The notes: generated by a model not told the origin, from the sequence alone. A DNA stretch of 64,000 nucleotides from Apostichopus japonicus (GCF_037975245.1 NC_092583.1:8765764-8829763); one strand, 5' to 3'. Counted from the stretch's first letter, positions 23,601-33,445 are shown. Made by a program: numbers and translations.

Positions 23601-26515
23601 AGTGTTATTCTAAATAGAAAATGCGTCAGTGCTAATGAGGATTGCTTTCTGTGCTAATGAGGATTGTTTCTGTGCTAACGAGGATTGATTCGTTTTTTTA
23701 AACATTTAGAACAGAAAGATGTGGCTCTCAGAGAGGAAGAGGAAATACGAAAAGCTCAGGAATTAAGTTTACAAGGTAAGAAAAGACTTTACCTTCCTAA
23801 AGGGTGACTCTAGGTCAATGTTTATACATCTGTTTATTTAAAGGTATTCACCGTCTGAAATGCTCCTTTAATGCTAAATGAATTTTGACATCATTTCCCC
23901 AGTTCAGGCCTACTAATCATGACTACTGTTTATCTGTTTCCTTATGTGTTCTAATAGCTCTACAAATATTTGTTCTATTATCCCCCCCCCCCTTGCCCCC
24001 CAACATCCAGTGTAAAGAAAAAGTGGGTGCAAGAATGAATTCAGACACTTTGATAAATTTCTAATAATAAATTTTCAATAGTTCATCTGAGGCTACGAAA
24101 GTCTATTATGTCGCTTTTGAGTATTTTTTGTCACTTATAGGATTGGATCTATGTGTCAGTCTGTGAGACTATCTTGTCCAGCCATTTTGTTGAGTGTTTG
24201 ATGGTTTAATTAGTTAATAATTATTAATTTTTTGTACTCATAGAAGATGGTTACAATTTGATATTGCAAACATGGCAACTTCAGTGCCTATCAGTGCAAC
24301 TACATATATGTATAACACATAATGCAAATTTAGAGAACATGTGACAATACCATACACCACCATTACACTGATTCTTCATAGAAGATACCCCCCCCCCCCT
24401 GACGGACTCAAATGGACTGCTGGCGCCCTTTTCAGCTTTTTACCACATTTTCCTTATTCGTGATTATTGCCTTTTTTAATGCGCTCTCATCTACCTATTG
24501 ACATTTGTCACATTATCTGCAAATGAGCAAGGCCCGGAAAGGGTCATTTCCGGCGATCTAGGGTGTATCTTTACTCAAAAAGATTCTGTTCCCTCTGCGC
24601 CAACCTGTAGTGGTGCTCCGCTTAGATAGTGTCGAAAAGCCCCTACAGACCATTCCCGACCCCCCTGACCTATACCCCTAGCTCTGCCTCTGCATAGAAG
24701 GCGTAGTAACCCATACTCTCTTTCACTTTCTCTCTGTCTAGAGTATGAGAAACAGTCCCCGCCTCTGATGATCCAAGAGGCTGTGGATGATAGTCCTGAC
24801 CGGCCATTGTATAGTAAAGAGGAGTGGAAAAAACTCAAACAGAATGCAAGGGTAAGCCATGATTGTCCACTTGTTACCTAGTAACATGTCAAAACAGGCC
24901 ACAATGGCCGTAGCGACTTCAATATCTTGACCCGTGTAGAGACCTAAAAATAAAACGACAGAGAAGAACTGAGGCTTCAATAAGCTGGTTAACATGAAAA
25001 TGGGTAATTTAATAGACAATAGTATTGACTAGAGTTATAACAGGAATTAAAAAAAAATTTGTGTAGAGAAGCAGAGTTTGCTAGGCTTGAATTACAAATG
25101 GGCACAGTAGGAATACCTACCTGGGTGAGCTGTTTCTAAAAACAAAAAAAAACCCTGCCAAAAATATAATTATTAATTTATTAATATATAAATTATTAAT
25201 TTGGCTGTATTGCCCTTTCTTCTTTTATACTATAATTACGAACAGTGATGGCAATAAACAGGTTGGTTGCTATAGCAGGGTTGCCATTGGCAACACTACA
25301 AATTTCAAAGAGGTTATCATTCTTTATATGTGTTCTCAACTCTCGGGTCTGGGAATAGGATTCTGTGCAGCATTTTTGTCTGTTATTATTTTCCTCTGTT
25401 CCAAGATAATCCCATACAATTTTATCGTACTTCAAAGGATTGGTGGCAGATGTTGATTATCTAGCAAATTAATGAAAATTTTTCTGCATGCATAGGTGAA
25501 ACCACAGCCTCATGGCATCTTGTAGTGCCAAAAATATGAATTACATCTGGCCACTTCGGCTGAAAATGTTTGTTTACATTTTTATAATTTCTCAATCATT
25601 CTACTCAATTGTTTCTACCAAAATAACAAGGTTCATTTTGATGACATTCTTAGTGTAGAGAACTTTGCCAGCTTTAATTCAAAATTGATCAGGTTTCAAG
25701 GATTAATCAACAAGGTGATTATGATGGCCTAAGGATTATTCCACAAGAAGATTACAATAGCCTAAGTACAGCTATTGCATTTGCCTAGATGACATCACAG
25801 ACCTCTACTATGAACCAGTAATAGGAAGGTTTAGCCTTATAATATATACATATAATATATATTATATATATTATTTATGTCATATATTATATAAATTTAA
25901 CCTCAAAATAGGTTATATTCAAACGACCGTAACTTGATTTAGCCGCCAGATATTGAGATGGGGGTATTTCAACTAGCAGTGTGGATTAGTTTACTCTTCG
26001 ATATAAGTTTCACATTGTTTGTCACCAGAAAAATCCTTCTCAGACTTGAATGACTGTCCATGTCCATACCCCGTCTGGTCACTGTTTCTAAATATTTGAT
26101 ACTTTCTAGTTTTATAACATGAAGGATGACTTTATAATACACACCTTAATAAAGTAATAGCAACCAATCAACAGTATAGACATATCTTCAACCAACTTTG
26201 CTTTGACCTTTGAATGAGCGTTCCGATAGATTTAACCCTGCGTGTTTAGTGCTTATGGATGCTTTTGCTTTTATTTTCATTCATGTTCTTCTTGCCACAC
26301 AGGAAGGAGACATGCCCAATTCTTATCAATTAGTCTGCGTGGTGAGTCACATCGGCAGCTCGTTAACGATGGGCCATTACGTCAGCGACGTATTTAACAG
26401 CAAATCCGAGTCGTGGCTAAGCTACGACGATTCAAACGTTTCGGTCATCTCAGGGAATCAGGTCCGCGAAGAAAGGAAACGAACGGGCTATATTTTCTTC
26501 TATGAAAAAATATGA
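5488..26515 (+). CDS. USP37: USP37-like ubiquitin carboxyl-terminal hydrolase (18 coding exons)
   Basis: Deubiquitinase of peptidase family C19. In vertebrates USP37 removes (K11-linked) ubiquitin from cyclin A and other nuclear substrates and is an APC/C-Cdh1 target. Exons: 5488-5664, 6681-6837, 8763-8824, 9361-9554, 9875-9996, 10876-10966, 11579-11722, 14991-15119, 16330-16456, 17355-17596, 18944-19072, 19630-19764, 20601-20681, 21220-21340, 22558-23161, 23710-23775, 24742-24851, 26303-26515. All junctions keep frame and sum to 968 codons including TGA (human USP37 is about 979 residues). Residues 1-111 match the PH-like N-terminal domain. The Cys box (NLGNTCYMN, Cys324) is in exon 8 and the His box (GHYVSDV, His922) in exon 18. 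The catalytic core is split by a long acidic insert with three ubiquitin-interacting motifs. Vertebrate USP26 and USP29 are related, but the UIMs point to USP37. I am confident of the family; a few exon edges could shift. Confidence 0.93.
5935..5983. repeat. 13-bp tandem repeat, four copies
   Basis: GAGCATAGAGTTA is repeated about four times head to tail in intron 1 of the USP37-like gene. Confidence 0.85.
6681..6837 (+). CDS. USP37: USP37-like exon 2: second half of the PH-like domain
   Basis: Acceptor CTTTCAG, donor AAAAAAG|GTACTT. Encodes LSNNIRRV...CLIQLKSGCNIVIDK...REIVETLD, the closing strands and helix of the USP37 N-terminal PH-like domain. It ends in phase 1. Confidence 0.9.
8763..8824 (+). 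CDS. USP37: USP37-like exon 3: linker
   Basis: A 62-base exon between CTGCAG and CAG|GTAAGA. The basic linker reads APNGHMNGLKRSPHGAARNG. Phase in and out agrees with its neighbours. Confidence 0.8.
9361..9554 (+). CDS. USP37: USP37-like exon 4: basic linker with a KEN motif
   Basis: Acceptor GAGCAG, donor CAT|GTGAGT. The start (LSKSPSVKKVKSIQQSP) is basic and Ser-rich and could be a nuclear signal or CDK sites. Near the end VDKENMGE contains KEN, the class of degron read by APC/C-Cdh1. Human USP37 also has a KEN box, but in a different part of the protein. Confidence 0.85.
9875..9996 (+). CDS. USP37: USP37-like exon 5: linker
   Basis: Acceptor TTCAG, donor AATG|GTACGT. Encodes a charged linker (KRTPYQMRKEEGG, then EEKLTLLKEKKN). 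Frame is preserved on both sides. Confidence 0.82.
10876..10966 (+). CDS. USP37: USP37-like exon 6: linker
   Basis: Acceptor CTTTCAG, donor TACAG|GTGAGA. Encodes ETNINPVARSFYGRGMSMSN and so on, with no known domain. Phase fits exons 5 and 7. Confidence 0.8.
11579..11722 (+). CDS. USP37: USP37-like exon 7: linker up to the catalytic domain
   Basis: Acceptor TTTTGCAG, donor CAGGG|GTTTGT. A Ser/Lys-rich linker (LSKSPGPQLFSPSAKRQ) ends in LPQKTLQG, the residues just before the Cys box; vertebrate USP37 has LQG at the same place. Confidence 0.87.
11793..12289 (+). mobile_element. Short DNA transposon, family D, copy 1 (intron 7)
   Basis: Termini CAGGGATGTGCC and GGCACATCCTTG are inverted repeats. 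The interior repeats CGCCCAGCACT several times and has a G-run/C-run block (12200-12240). It lies a few tens of bases after exon 7. A second copy with the same internal text is at 21456-21913. ATATAT words flank it but give no clean 8-bp duplication. Confidence 0.75.
14991..15119 (+). CDS. USP37: USP37-like exon 8: catalytic Cys box
   Basis: Acceptor TTGACAG, donor TCATA|GTAAGG. FSNLGNTCYMNAILQSL is the USP Cys box; the nucleophile is Cys324 (TGT at 15013-15015). The frame would hit TAG if unspliced; splicing to exon 9 makes a Tyr codon (TA|T). Confidence 0.95.
15163..15478 (+). mobile_element. tRNA-derived SINE, copy 1
   Basis: The head AGCGTGGTGGCAAATTGGCT with GGCTCGATTCC resembles RNA polymerase III A and B boxes of a tRNA. 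The body (TCCTTGGGCAAGATGC, GGGGTTAAATGG) is followed by the tail AAAGCGCTTTGAGACCTATC and TATAAAGAGCTATATAA. It lies 40 bases after exon 8. Copy 2 is at 29779-30087. Confidence 0.85.
16330..16456 (+). CDS. USP37: USP37-like exon 9: catalytic domain
   Basis: Acceptor ACCACAG, donor CAC|GTAAGT. Encodes LQNKPRDVISKLLLRVKDAI...ATRFSGYLQH, matching the SATAERFSGYMQ stretch of vertebrate USP37 just before the DAHEFL box. Confidence 0.9.
17355..17596 (+). CDS. USP37: USP37-like exon 10: DAQEFL box and first zinc-knuckle Cys pair
   Basis: Acceptor GAAAG, donor CCGAG|GTATTA. Encodes DAQEFLCQCMDQLNEDTQKL, the USP QQD/DAHEFL box, and later CLECGE, one CxxC of the Zn-binding finger, followed by DLSLDMP. 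Confidence 0.93.
17683..18044 (+). mobile_element. TTAA-flanked MITE, copy 1 (362 bp, intron 10)
   Basis: Left end AGGCATTGAAGACTCGC and right end GCGCGAGTCTTCACACCCT are inverted, flanked by TTAA at 17679-17682 and 18045-18048. Other copies are 27374-27735, 41572-41904, 43933-49765 (interrupted) and 63413-63754 (reverse). No coding capacity. Confidence 0.88.
18944..19072 (+). CDS. USP37: USP37-like exon 11: second zinc-knuckle Cys pair
   Basis: Acceptor ATACAG, donor CTAG|GTATAT. Encodes DKFFESEDISYSCEKCKGK, with CEKC as the partner of the CLEC pair in exon 10. Confidence 0.93.
19630..19764 (+). CDS. USP37: USP37-like exon 12: LKRY motif
   Basis: Acceptor TTTTAG, donor CATG|GTAAGT. Encodes RYIILNLKRYMYRLD...IPRYLTLSRHC, the conserved LKRY segment of USP domains. 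Confidence 0.93.
20254..20330 (-). mobile_element. SINE 3'-tail fragment
   Basis: ATTCTTATATAGCGC followed by GCGCTTTACAAGTAAC after an AATAATAAT tract is the inverted form of the GCGCTTT/AAGCGCTATA tails seen in the tRNA-derived SINEs here. Only the tail is present. Confidence 0.5.
20601..20681 (+). CDS. USP37: USP37-like exon 13: start of the catalytic insert
   Basis: Acceptor TATCTAG, donor CTGG|GTAAGT. Encodes NGEATPTDEMAMLLTSSPRR, comparable to the SCITSPSTPSKK region that opens the vertebrate USP37 insert. Confidence 0.87.
21220..21340 (+). CDS. USP37: USP37-like exon 14: insert
   Basis: Acceptor GACACAG, donor GAG|GTAAGA. A charged segment (RRDKHVKRQRLDMD) is followed by acidic VVLISEADSEEE. 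Confidence 0.85.
21456..21913 (+). mobile_element. Short DNA transposon, family D, copy 2 (intron 14)
   Basis: Same family as 11793-12289: termini CAGGGATGTGCCC and GGGCACATCCCTG, internal CGCCCAGCACT words, and the same TTTTACCAGGTA stretch. Small deletions distinguish it from copy 1. Flanks are GTACTAG and TACTTCTG, so the duplication is only approximate. Confidence 0.8.
22109..22276. repeat. Long near-perfect hairpin (arms about 75 bp) in intron 14
   Basis: CAAATAATGAATGGTT...GCAATAGTGCAAATATTTCAT...GTTGAAAGATG...TGTTCCATTCAAC on the left is repeated inverted on the right around a loop near 22181-22194 (GAGGCGCAGCAGA). Left GAAAGATGGAATGTTCCATT pairs with right AATGGAACAAATTACATCTTTC apart from small insertions. 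It is probably a foldback or MITE-type insertion. Confidence 0.85.
22558..23161 (+). CDS. USP37: USP37-like exon 15: acidic insert with UIM1 and UIM2
   Basis: Large 604-base exon; acceptor GTGACAG, donor CTCG|GTAAAA. It begins AADRDVRAMTEDEQLAYVL, which leads into a ubiquitin-interacting motif (EDEQLAYVLKLSQSE). A long Ser/Glu-rich disordered stretch follows, and the exon ends with a second motif, EDEELRKATELSLL. UIMs in this insert are a hallmark of USP37 and increase affinity for ubiquitin chains. Confidence 0.93.
23710..23775 (+). CDS. USP37: USP37-like exon 16: UIM3
   Basis: Acceptor CATTTAG, donor CAAG|GTAAGA. Encodes EEEEIRKAQELSLQ, a third ubiquitin-interacting motif. The exon resembles the end of exon 15, suggesting duplication of a UIM-coding unit. 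Confidence 0.9.
24385..24692 (-). mobile_element. hAT-like element, family E (308 bp, intron 16)
   Basis: On the minus strand it starts CAGAGGCAGAGCTAGGGG and contains the same core as 46228-46618 and 48816-49221 (CTAAGCGGAGCACCACTACAG...TTTGCAGATAA...AAATGGACTGC...GTCAG). Flanked by CATAGAAG at 24377-24384 and 24693-24700. Its far end has lost the terminal CGCCACTG. It ends only 49 bases before exon 17. Confidence 0.85.
24742..24851 (+). CDS. USP37: USP37-like exon 17: end of the insert
   Basis: Acceptor GTCTAG, donor AGG|GTAAGC. Encodes MIQEAVDDSPDRPLYSKEEW and then KKLKQNAR, equivalent to YTEAEAEELKRNAETG of vertebrate USP37, where the catalytic domain resumes. Confidence 0.9.
26303..26515 (+). 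CDS. USP37: USP37-like exon 18: catalytic His box and stop
   Basis: Acceptor CACACAG; ends at TGA 26513-26515. Encodes NSYQLVCVVSHIGSS...GHYVSDVFN...WLSYDDSNV...RTGYIFFY. His922 and an Asp at 939/940 complete the C19 catalytic triad. The protein stops soon after GYIFFYEKI, so it lacks the short tail of the human protein. Confidence 0.95.
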   Translation, partial: EGDMPNSYQLVCVVSHIGSSLTMGHYVSDVFNSKSESWLSYDDSNVSVISGNQVREERKRTGYIFFYEKI

Positions 26516-27369
26516 ATGAGGAAAGGGAGAGACCTTGACTAGACTGAAGGAGACCAGTGTGTGATCAATTATTGTTTTATAAAACAAGGAAAAAATTATC
26601 TCTGGGATATTTTTGCCAAAGGGTGTCAACACTACCTCCTCTTGCACCCCTACTGTCCTCCTTCTGGTCTCCTTTCCCCCTCCCCGGTTATTTTTTGCTC
26701 TCCAAAAAGTAGACGATGGTGACATAACCAATATGAAAGGAGTTAAGGAGGACAAAACTGACTTCATTTTCCAGTTTTCTCGAAAAAACAATCTTGACTT
26801 TTTCATTTTTTTTGAAAATGCATCAGAACAGGGTTCCTGCAAACTTATTGATTTTGAGATCATCTAGCATTATTATATATCGTTTCACCCGATGCAAATA
26901 ATTTGGCATTTGGCTGCGGCTCGTGAAATCGTTGCACAGATATTAAAAGTAGTACTAGTGTTACACCGAAAATACAGTTTAGTCTTGGTTATCAAGAAAC
27001 ATCTGGACCACATACGAGAGAAGCCTGTATGATAAGATTCCTAGTATCGTTTGCCCATGTTTTTTTTCATCTATACATTGTATAATGTTGAATAATAATT
27101 TATCTGGTATTACTTGAGAAAAATGCTTTGTAAATTGTTTTAAATTGGAATAACAGATGCAAAGATGTATAGCAGTCTTTGTAGACAAAATTCAGAGCAT
27201 TTATGACTGCAACACATAATTTCGAAGACTCAATTATTATGATGATTATATTTTTTCGTAATGGGAAAAACAGTACTGGAAAACAGTGCACAGAATGTTC
27301 TGTGTATGCACAGTACTATGGCATTTTAAAGAGAAGAAATTGTTGGCTCATAACCCAGCATCATATGGA
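26516..27369. other. Downstream flank of the USP37-like gene, no gene seen
   Basis: Probable 3' UTR and flank. ATTAAA at about 26942 could serve as a poly(A) signal; no AATAAA was noticed nearby. The open frames at 26450-26867 lack codon structure I would trust. Confidence 0.4.
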
Positions 27370-27373
27370 TTAA

Positions 27374-27735
27374 AGGCATTGAAGACTCGCCCCAAACCTT
27401 GTGGGGCCATCTGAAAAAAAGTTAACTTTCTGTTGCTTGCAAGTGACGTTTTGTTGGTGTCGCTACAAAATGCAGACAGTTATGAAACTTGATACCTTAA
27501 TTGTTATCTTTTGCTGGACCTGAGATGTCCATCGCTGTATCGTCTGTATAGTGTGCTGTGGGTATTGACCGTCGCTGTATGTACTGACTGCACACTAGTG
27601 TCTAATTACCGAGGGTTGCAAGCTGTGTGTGTATTTTCTGGGATCGATGGTGGTGTCTAACACTTCTGTTATCATTCGAAACTAGGTCAGATTACCGGCA
27701 TTAGACGTTCCTTTTTGCGCGAGTCTTCACACCCT
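27374..27735 (+). mobile_element. TTAA-flanked MITE, copy 2 (362 bp)
   Basis: AGGCATTGAAGACTCGC at the left and GCGCGAGTCTTCACACCCT at the right, with TTAA at 27370-27373 and 27736-27739. It is the same length as copy 1 and differs by scattered substitutions. Confidence 0.88.
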
Positions 27736-27782
27736 TTAATGAGATGTAGATAATCCAGGTGTGTGTTAGTGTAATAACATAT

Positions 27783-27857
<75 letters not shown>

Positions 27858-27888
27858 TATATATATATATATATATACAAACACACAT

Positions 27889-27919
<31 letters not shown>

Positions 27920-27930
27920 CATATCTATAT
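27783..27930. repeat. (TA)n microsatellite with a (CA)n core
   Basis: Long AT dinucleotide tract interrupted by ACACACATACACACACACAC at about 27880-27902. The open frames through it (Tyr/Ile repeats) are artefacts. Confidence 0.95.
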
Positions 27931-29203
27931 ACCATCGTCTACTTCCTGTCTGGTGTGGTCTTGTTCCATATTCCATATCAAACGTGGCTTCCTGTCAACG
28001 GAGAAGATAGCTGTTTACTGACATTGCTAGTTGATGACTTTACCTACTTTAACATCATTCTTGGGGTGTAGTCCAGGTGTAAAGGTTGTTGTACATCAGT
28101 AGGCTAATGAATTCATCAGTAGCAGACATTCTTTATACATTCCACATAGTTTAACTTGTTAACACTAATACAAGTCCCTATAACGGTAGTGTGATTTCAA
28201 GATGCATTATGTTGCGATGTTGCCGTTGTGGAAGTACCATAAGTTTCGTGAAGACTGAATTATTGGAGAGACACAACAATAGACAAAATCATGCAATCCC
28301 TGTAGGGTGAACTTGGTTTATTTCTATGACACAATAACAAAATAAAATTTGTTGATAAAAAATATTGGCTGCAACTGTTGATTATGATGTTGTAACTCTG
28401 TACGTGCCCTCCTTCTAGGAATCAAAGGCAGGGGGAGGGTGAGGGGCAAGGGGAGGGGCAAGGGGGAGGGGGGTGGACAAAGGGAGAAACATATCAATGC
28501 AAACCTTCAAAGGTAATCTTGGTTTGTGTCGATATGATAAGGCTTTAAAAGATGAAATCAATTATGAATCTGGCTAGAAAGACAACAATATTGTATTAAA
28601 GTACTGAACTTTCCATATGCATATGAAGGGAGTGGGGCAGTTTGGCGGGGAGGGGGGAGGGGGAGGGAAGACGAGAGTAGATAATGATATGGGTGAGTCA
28701 ACCTTTATGTTTGGAAATTATTCATTTTGTGATGGGAAGATGAACAGACAGTAAAATTTAGAATAGAAATAATTGTTTTTAGTATTATTCAGTTCATGCT
28801 GAACTGTTGATTCCAATCCCAGCAAATATAACAAACTATCCAGCAGTCTGAGCTCCTTTGAGACAGCAAACTTTAGTCTGATGTCGATTATTTATTAACC
28901 TGCAGATTCTTCGAGTAAACTCGACTTTAATAGCTAAATAAAAACATCATTGAAACTTATTTTAGTGACTTTTTAACTAGCGTTTACACTGTGAAACCGA
29001 AACAGACAGTAAAATTTGGCTGTCAAATGAGAGAAGACAATATAAGCATTGGGTTTAGTTAAGAATCAGCAATTCTGATTGTATTTAGACAAGAAGGAGA
29101 TGAAAGAGGGAGGGGTTAGTATTCATGTATAGTTAGGCGAATGTTATGAGATGCTCTCATACGTTGAAATATTTACAGCGATCGTGCTTATCGGTGGTTA
29201 AAA
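27931..29203. other. Intergenic, no gene seen
   Basis: AT-rich DNA with two G-rich patches (28430-28470, 28625-28670). No coding exon, RNA gene or element ends recognised. Confidence 0.4.
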
Positions 29204-29572
29204 CAGTGGCGTAGGAAGGTACTTTTGAGGGGGGGGGGCTGAAGACTGATGGCCAGCCTGGGGGAGGGGTCTAAGGGGAGGGGGTGTCCCCCTCCCCTTT
29301 GGAATTTTTTGCATTTCCAGGTGGCCTCAGATGCAATTTGGTGCAATATAGCACACTTCAACACCCACTCCATTTTGTAAACTTAATTTTGTATTTTCAC
29401 CTGGCCTTAGATGCAATTTGGTGCTCCAAATGAGATTTTTTTTTCTCATTTGGAAATGAAAAAGGGGTTTTCTGACTTGCGAACCGGGGGGGCGGAATGA
29501 TACTTCCGCCCCTCCACATTTTTCACTGGGGGGGGGCTGGCGCCCCCCAGCCCCCCGGTTCCTACGCCCTTG
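29204..29572 (+). mobile_element. hAT-like element, family B, copy 1 (369 bp)
   Basis: Termini CAGTGGCGTAGGAAGG and CCGGTTCCTACGCCCTTG are inverted repeats; GGTTAAAA duplications at 29196-29203 and 29573-29580 are identical. G-runs sit near the left end and before the right end. A second copy is at 47374-47726. Confidence 0.9.
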
Positions 29573-29778
29573 GGTTAAAATAAAACTTCAAGAGCACTTC
29601 AGTTGTTTGAACTGTTCTAGTCTTGACTATTACCCCGGATATGTCACACCGACGGTGTTCTGATAGCCAAGTCAGTCTTGTGGTAAGAGTATGAGTACAC
29701 CGTGCGAGAACTGGAACAAGGAATAATCTATCCGTTATCGCATCGCAAAGTGCTATGTAAAATGGGTTGTTATACGAA

Positions 29779-30087
29779 AGCGTGGTGGCCAATTGGCTAA
29801 GGCGTCGGACTCGTGATCCAACGATTGCTGGTTCAATTCATGCCTAGTTCATTACGTTGTGTCCTTGGGCAAGATGCTTTTATCTCACTTGCCTCTCTCC
29901 ACTCAGGGGTTAAATGGGCAGCTGTGAGGTAACTTGCCATTGGGCGCAGTATATAACTGCTGCCGACTGGAGGGATTGTCTCTGGGACAGGTTATCATTG
30001 ACCAGGGGTAATATAACGTCTGTAAAGCGCTTTGAGACCTATCGCTAGTATAAAGCGCTATATGAAAATCAAATATTATTATGATTA
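29779..30087 (+). mobile_element. tRNA-derived SINE, copy 2
   Basis: AGCGTGGTGGCCAATTGGCT and GGTTCAATTC as A-box and B-box-like words, the same body as copy 1 at 15163, then AAAGCGCTTTGAGACCTATC and TATAAAGCGCTATATGA, ending in an ATTATT tail. Confidence 0.88.
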
Positions 30088-31284
30088 TACAAGTGCCAAG
30101 AGGAAAGATAGTATTCTGTGGAGGAACATTGAGCGCTTTGGAATCCTGCTATACAAAATGTGAGCACTAAGTTATTGCCTGCATTCCTTAACCTCACTTC
30201 CTGAAACCCCCCCCCCCCAGTCAAGATGACCCCAGGAGATTGATTTCAGGTAACTATGCTAGAATACAAGTTATTTATTTGAAAGAAACATTAATATGAA
30301 ATTATGAACACCCCCCCCGAAAAAAAAAATATATGCTATTATCTAAATCGACACTCGACAATTTCAACACGACTGGACACAGGTTTGACTTGTGGTCACC
30401 GATATCAAACCTGTGTTACGCGCCGTGTAAATATGCATGTGATTGAATTATTACGATTTAGTTCGAACTTACTTGCCTTAGAGATTGCGTCAGGATAATA
30501 TAATCGTTTCAATCTCGCTTTGTTTCTAATGATCCGATAAAAGTATCAAATTCCAGCTGAAACTTTGGTTAAAGGTAAAATTGAGTTAATTCGGGTTTTT
30601 GATTACATTAATGCATTTTATCTTTGAAGAATAAAACCAAATTAAATTATAAATATTGAGTACAAAATATCCTTACAGGGTGCCGATATTCATAGGATTG
30701 TAGGAGTTAATAATATCTATTTTTAGATCGATGTGTCTCATAATGTTACAATATATATCTATATCGTATATTGTAATATTAACGATAAACTTATAAATCT
30801 TTGTCGTAAGGGTTTTGCGTTTAAGAAAAATCACACTATAGGAACATACAGAATTAAAGCTTTCGAAAACATACATTCTTTTATGATTTCAATTGACATG
30901 AAGTTCAAATAAAGTGAAACGCTCAAAAGTTAACGAACATCTGTTGTTATTGAAGTTTTATTTTTTTATTTATTTTTTTTCTCGATTAGAGAGTGAGGGT
31001 AGGTGTGAATATGACTTTGACAGCAAAAATGTTTCTATCACGGAAGGATTTGTTTTCCTCAATTGATGTGAAATGCTCAACAGTTTACGAACGTCTGTTG
31101 TTTTTCTTTTTTAATATTTTTTTTTTAAATATTTTTTTAGAGGGTGGGGGTAGAGGGCGAGTATCAGTTTTACAGAAAAAAATGTTTCTTTTGGTCAGAC
31201 GTTTATTTAGCCAAGACGCTGTGAAATATCCCTGATTAAAGTGGAGAAAGAAAATTGTCGTGTGGTTACGGGTAAATACATAAG
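30088..31284. other. Intergenic, no gene seen
   Basis: AT-rich sequence. A poly-C run is at 30208-30218. Near-repeats around 30900 and 31060 (GTGAAACGCTCAAAAGTTAACGAAC and GTGAAATGCTCAACAGTTTACGAAC types) suggest an old local duplication. No coding signal. Confidence 0.4.
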
Positions 31285-31480
31285 CAGTGGCGTATCCAGG
31301 ATTTTCTGACCCGGGGGGCGTGAATTACTATCTAAGCGGAGCGCCACCATCGGTTGGCGCGCAGCGTACAAGAAAATTTCTAGTTTTGGTACCCCCAGAT
31401 CACCGGAAATGGTACTTCTCGAGCTTGAAACTGACCAACCAGATGTACACTTTTGCCTGAGAACCAAGTATTTCCAAATG
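31285..31480 (+). mobile_element. hAT-like family A, left part
   Basis: Starts CAGTGGCGTATCCAGG, has a short G-run, then the family A core with CTAAGCGGAGCGCCACCATC and CCCCCAGATCACCGGAAATG. No matching right end or duplication found, so it is probably truncated. Confidence 0.6.
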
Positions 31481-31923
31481 GTTTTTTTTTTCCATCTATA
31501 ACCTTTTTGAAGATTGTCATCAGTCACACATCATGTTCGACCTCATCACATCTCCTGCGGATCATTGCTTTTGTAGGTGGTTCTAAGTCGCGGCCCACTA
31601 TAACCGTCAGCTCCACTTTTCAAGGTTTTAAGCCCATTATTTGTTCAGAATTTGAAAATTCACGATAAATTCACTTCAAAACATACCCATAATGCAATGT
31701 TGCACAAAATTTCATCTATGGACAATCAATACAGAAAAACCTACTTCAACCCCAAACAGACTAGTCAAATTTGCACGAGTAGAGGGAAGTATGATGAAGA
31801 ATGTTGGTCAGGGAATTTTCGAAAATTCCGACACAGTTAATTTATTGGTGTACAAATAATAAAACCTCTTTAAGGAAATAGATATTTTCGAAACCGAACA
31901 CTACACACATCGACAGTTTTGAA

Positions 31924-32478
31924 CATGGGCGCAGATCAGTCTTAGATAATGGTATGAACGCGAGTCTGTTCTCTGACACTATCTAAGCGGAGCGCGACCA
32001 TGGGTTCGCGCGTAGCGATTTTTTGGGTCAAATATAGCCTCCCAGATCGCTGGAAATAACACTTCCCAGACCTAATGATGCTCCCAAACCTCCTTAAGTT
32101 TGAGATTCCATGGTTTAGAAATTTAGTTTGGGGAAATACATGCATGGGCGTCTGCAGAAAAAAATCAGGGGAAAAATAATCCAAGTAGACTTTTGTATAC
32201 GATGGGTCTGGTGTCCTCTCCCAGAAAACAATTATAGACTGCCGCAAATGCGATTTCCGTCCTATATTTAACAACTGTGGATAAATATAATAAAATGAGA
32301 ACTGTTGCATGTGATTTGCACAATGCTGGATCAAACTTCGCCAAAGTTCAATACAGGGGAACTTGAAATGCAGCTATTGTTCAAGACAAATTGGTGGGGA
32401 CACGGTATATCATGTCCCCACTGCTGAAAAGGTTAGTGGGGACGCGTCCCGCTGTCCCCACCAGGATCTGCGCCCATG
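31924..32478 (+). mobile_element. hAT-like element related to family A (555 bp)
   Basis: Termini CATGGGCGCAGATC and GATCTGCGCCCATG are perfect inverted repeats. Flanks GTTTTGAA and GTTTGGAG agree at six of eight bases, consistent with an old duplication. The core at 31978-32015 is a diverged family A core (CTAAGCGGAGCGCGACCATG). Confidence 0.75.
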
Positions 32479-32875
32479 GTTTGGAGGCTGTTCATTCTGG
32501 AACGCCATTTTCATGCTCACTGATATGGAGTGATATCTGCTGTTTGCTTTACAAATTCGAATAATTCGAATATTGTTAGATGCATGTCCATTCAGTCCAG
32601 TGTCCTTGGGATTTCTTGGGATTTTACGGGGCCTGATCTTAGGAAATCGGGAGTGGTCACACTCCATTTAGGTAAGTGCACGACCACAAGACGTCACTTA
32701 TACACAACCCGATCACTAGTCTTGTTATCGATGAAGTGGTGTGTTGCCGGATTTTGTGAAGGTCTTGGTACTATACGGGCGAAGGTCGAGAGGGGTGGGG
32801 CGTAGGGGTTGTGGGGCGCGCGTTTTCATGCAGATGAGGACAATCTCAAGAAGTGATGGGTGTGTGTATATGTAA

Positions 32876-32922
<47 letters not shown>

Positions 32923-33440
32923 CAATACAAGGTCAAGTATACTTAAGGGAAAGTTCATGCACTTTGTGTAAGCTGCGGTATGCATCTATTTCATTGCATA
33001 TAGTTCTATAACGATTCATGAAGCTGTAGGCCTGCCTGTACTAAATGTCAACTTTTATCATCAACCCCTCTGTGTCCACATGCACTTTGTATACATATCG
33101 CAGGTCCGGATATTTCCCACAAATAAAGCCTAAACTCGAGACCATTTGACGTATTTCCTGAATTAGTTAGAAATTTCTAGTTAAGTTTGTGGTTTGCGAT
33201 CTACAGACCATGAACTTTAAGATCCTGGGAATTCCAACGCATACATTGTTCCTCCCAATAGTTTCCTGTATTACTCATTTCTTAAAGAGCTTAAGTTGAA
33301 ATTTTACTAATCCGAGGTGGGTTATTGCACTTTTTACGAGGAGCCGTACAGCCTCCTTGTTTTGGTATGTATTTAAGCCATTTTTTTAATTAAATAATTT
33401 TTAAACTTTTCTCAAGCGTAATTTATACATATAATTACGC
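32479..33440. other. Intergenic, no gene seen
   Basis: Contains a (TA)n tract at 32875-32920. No exon or RNA gene recognised. CCGGATTTTGTGAAGG and the nearby open frames are not conserved-looking. Confidence 0.35.
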
Positions 33441-33445
33441 ATACA

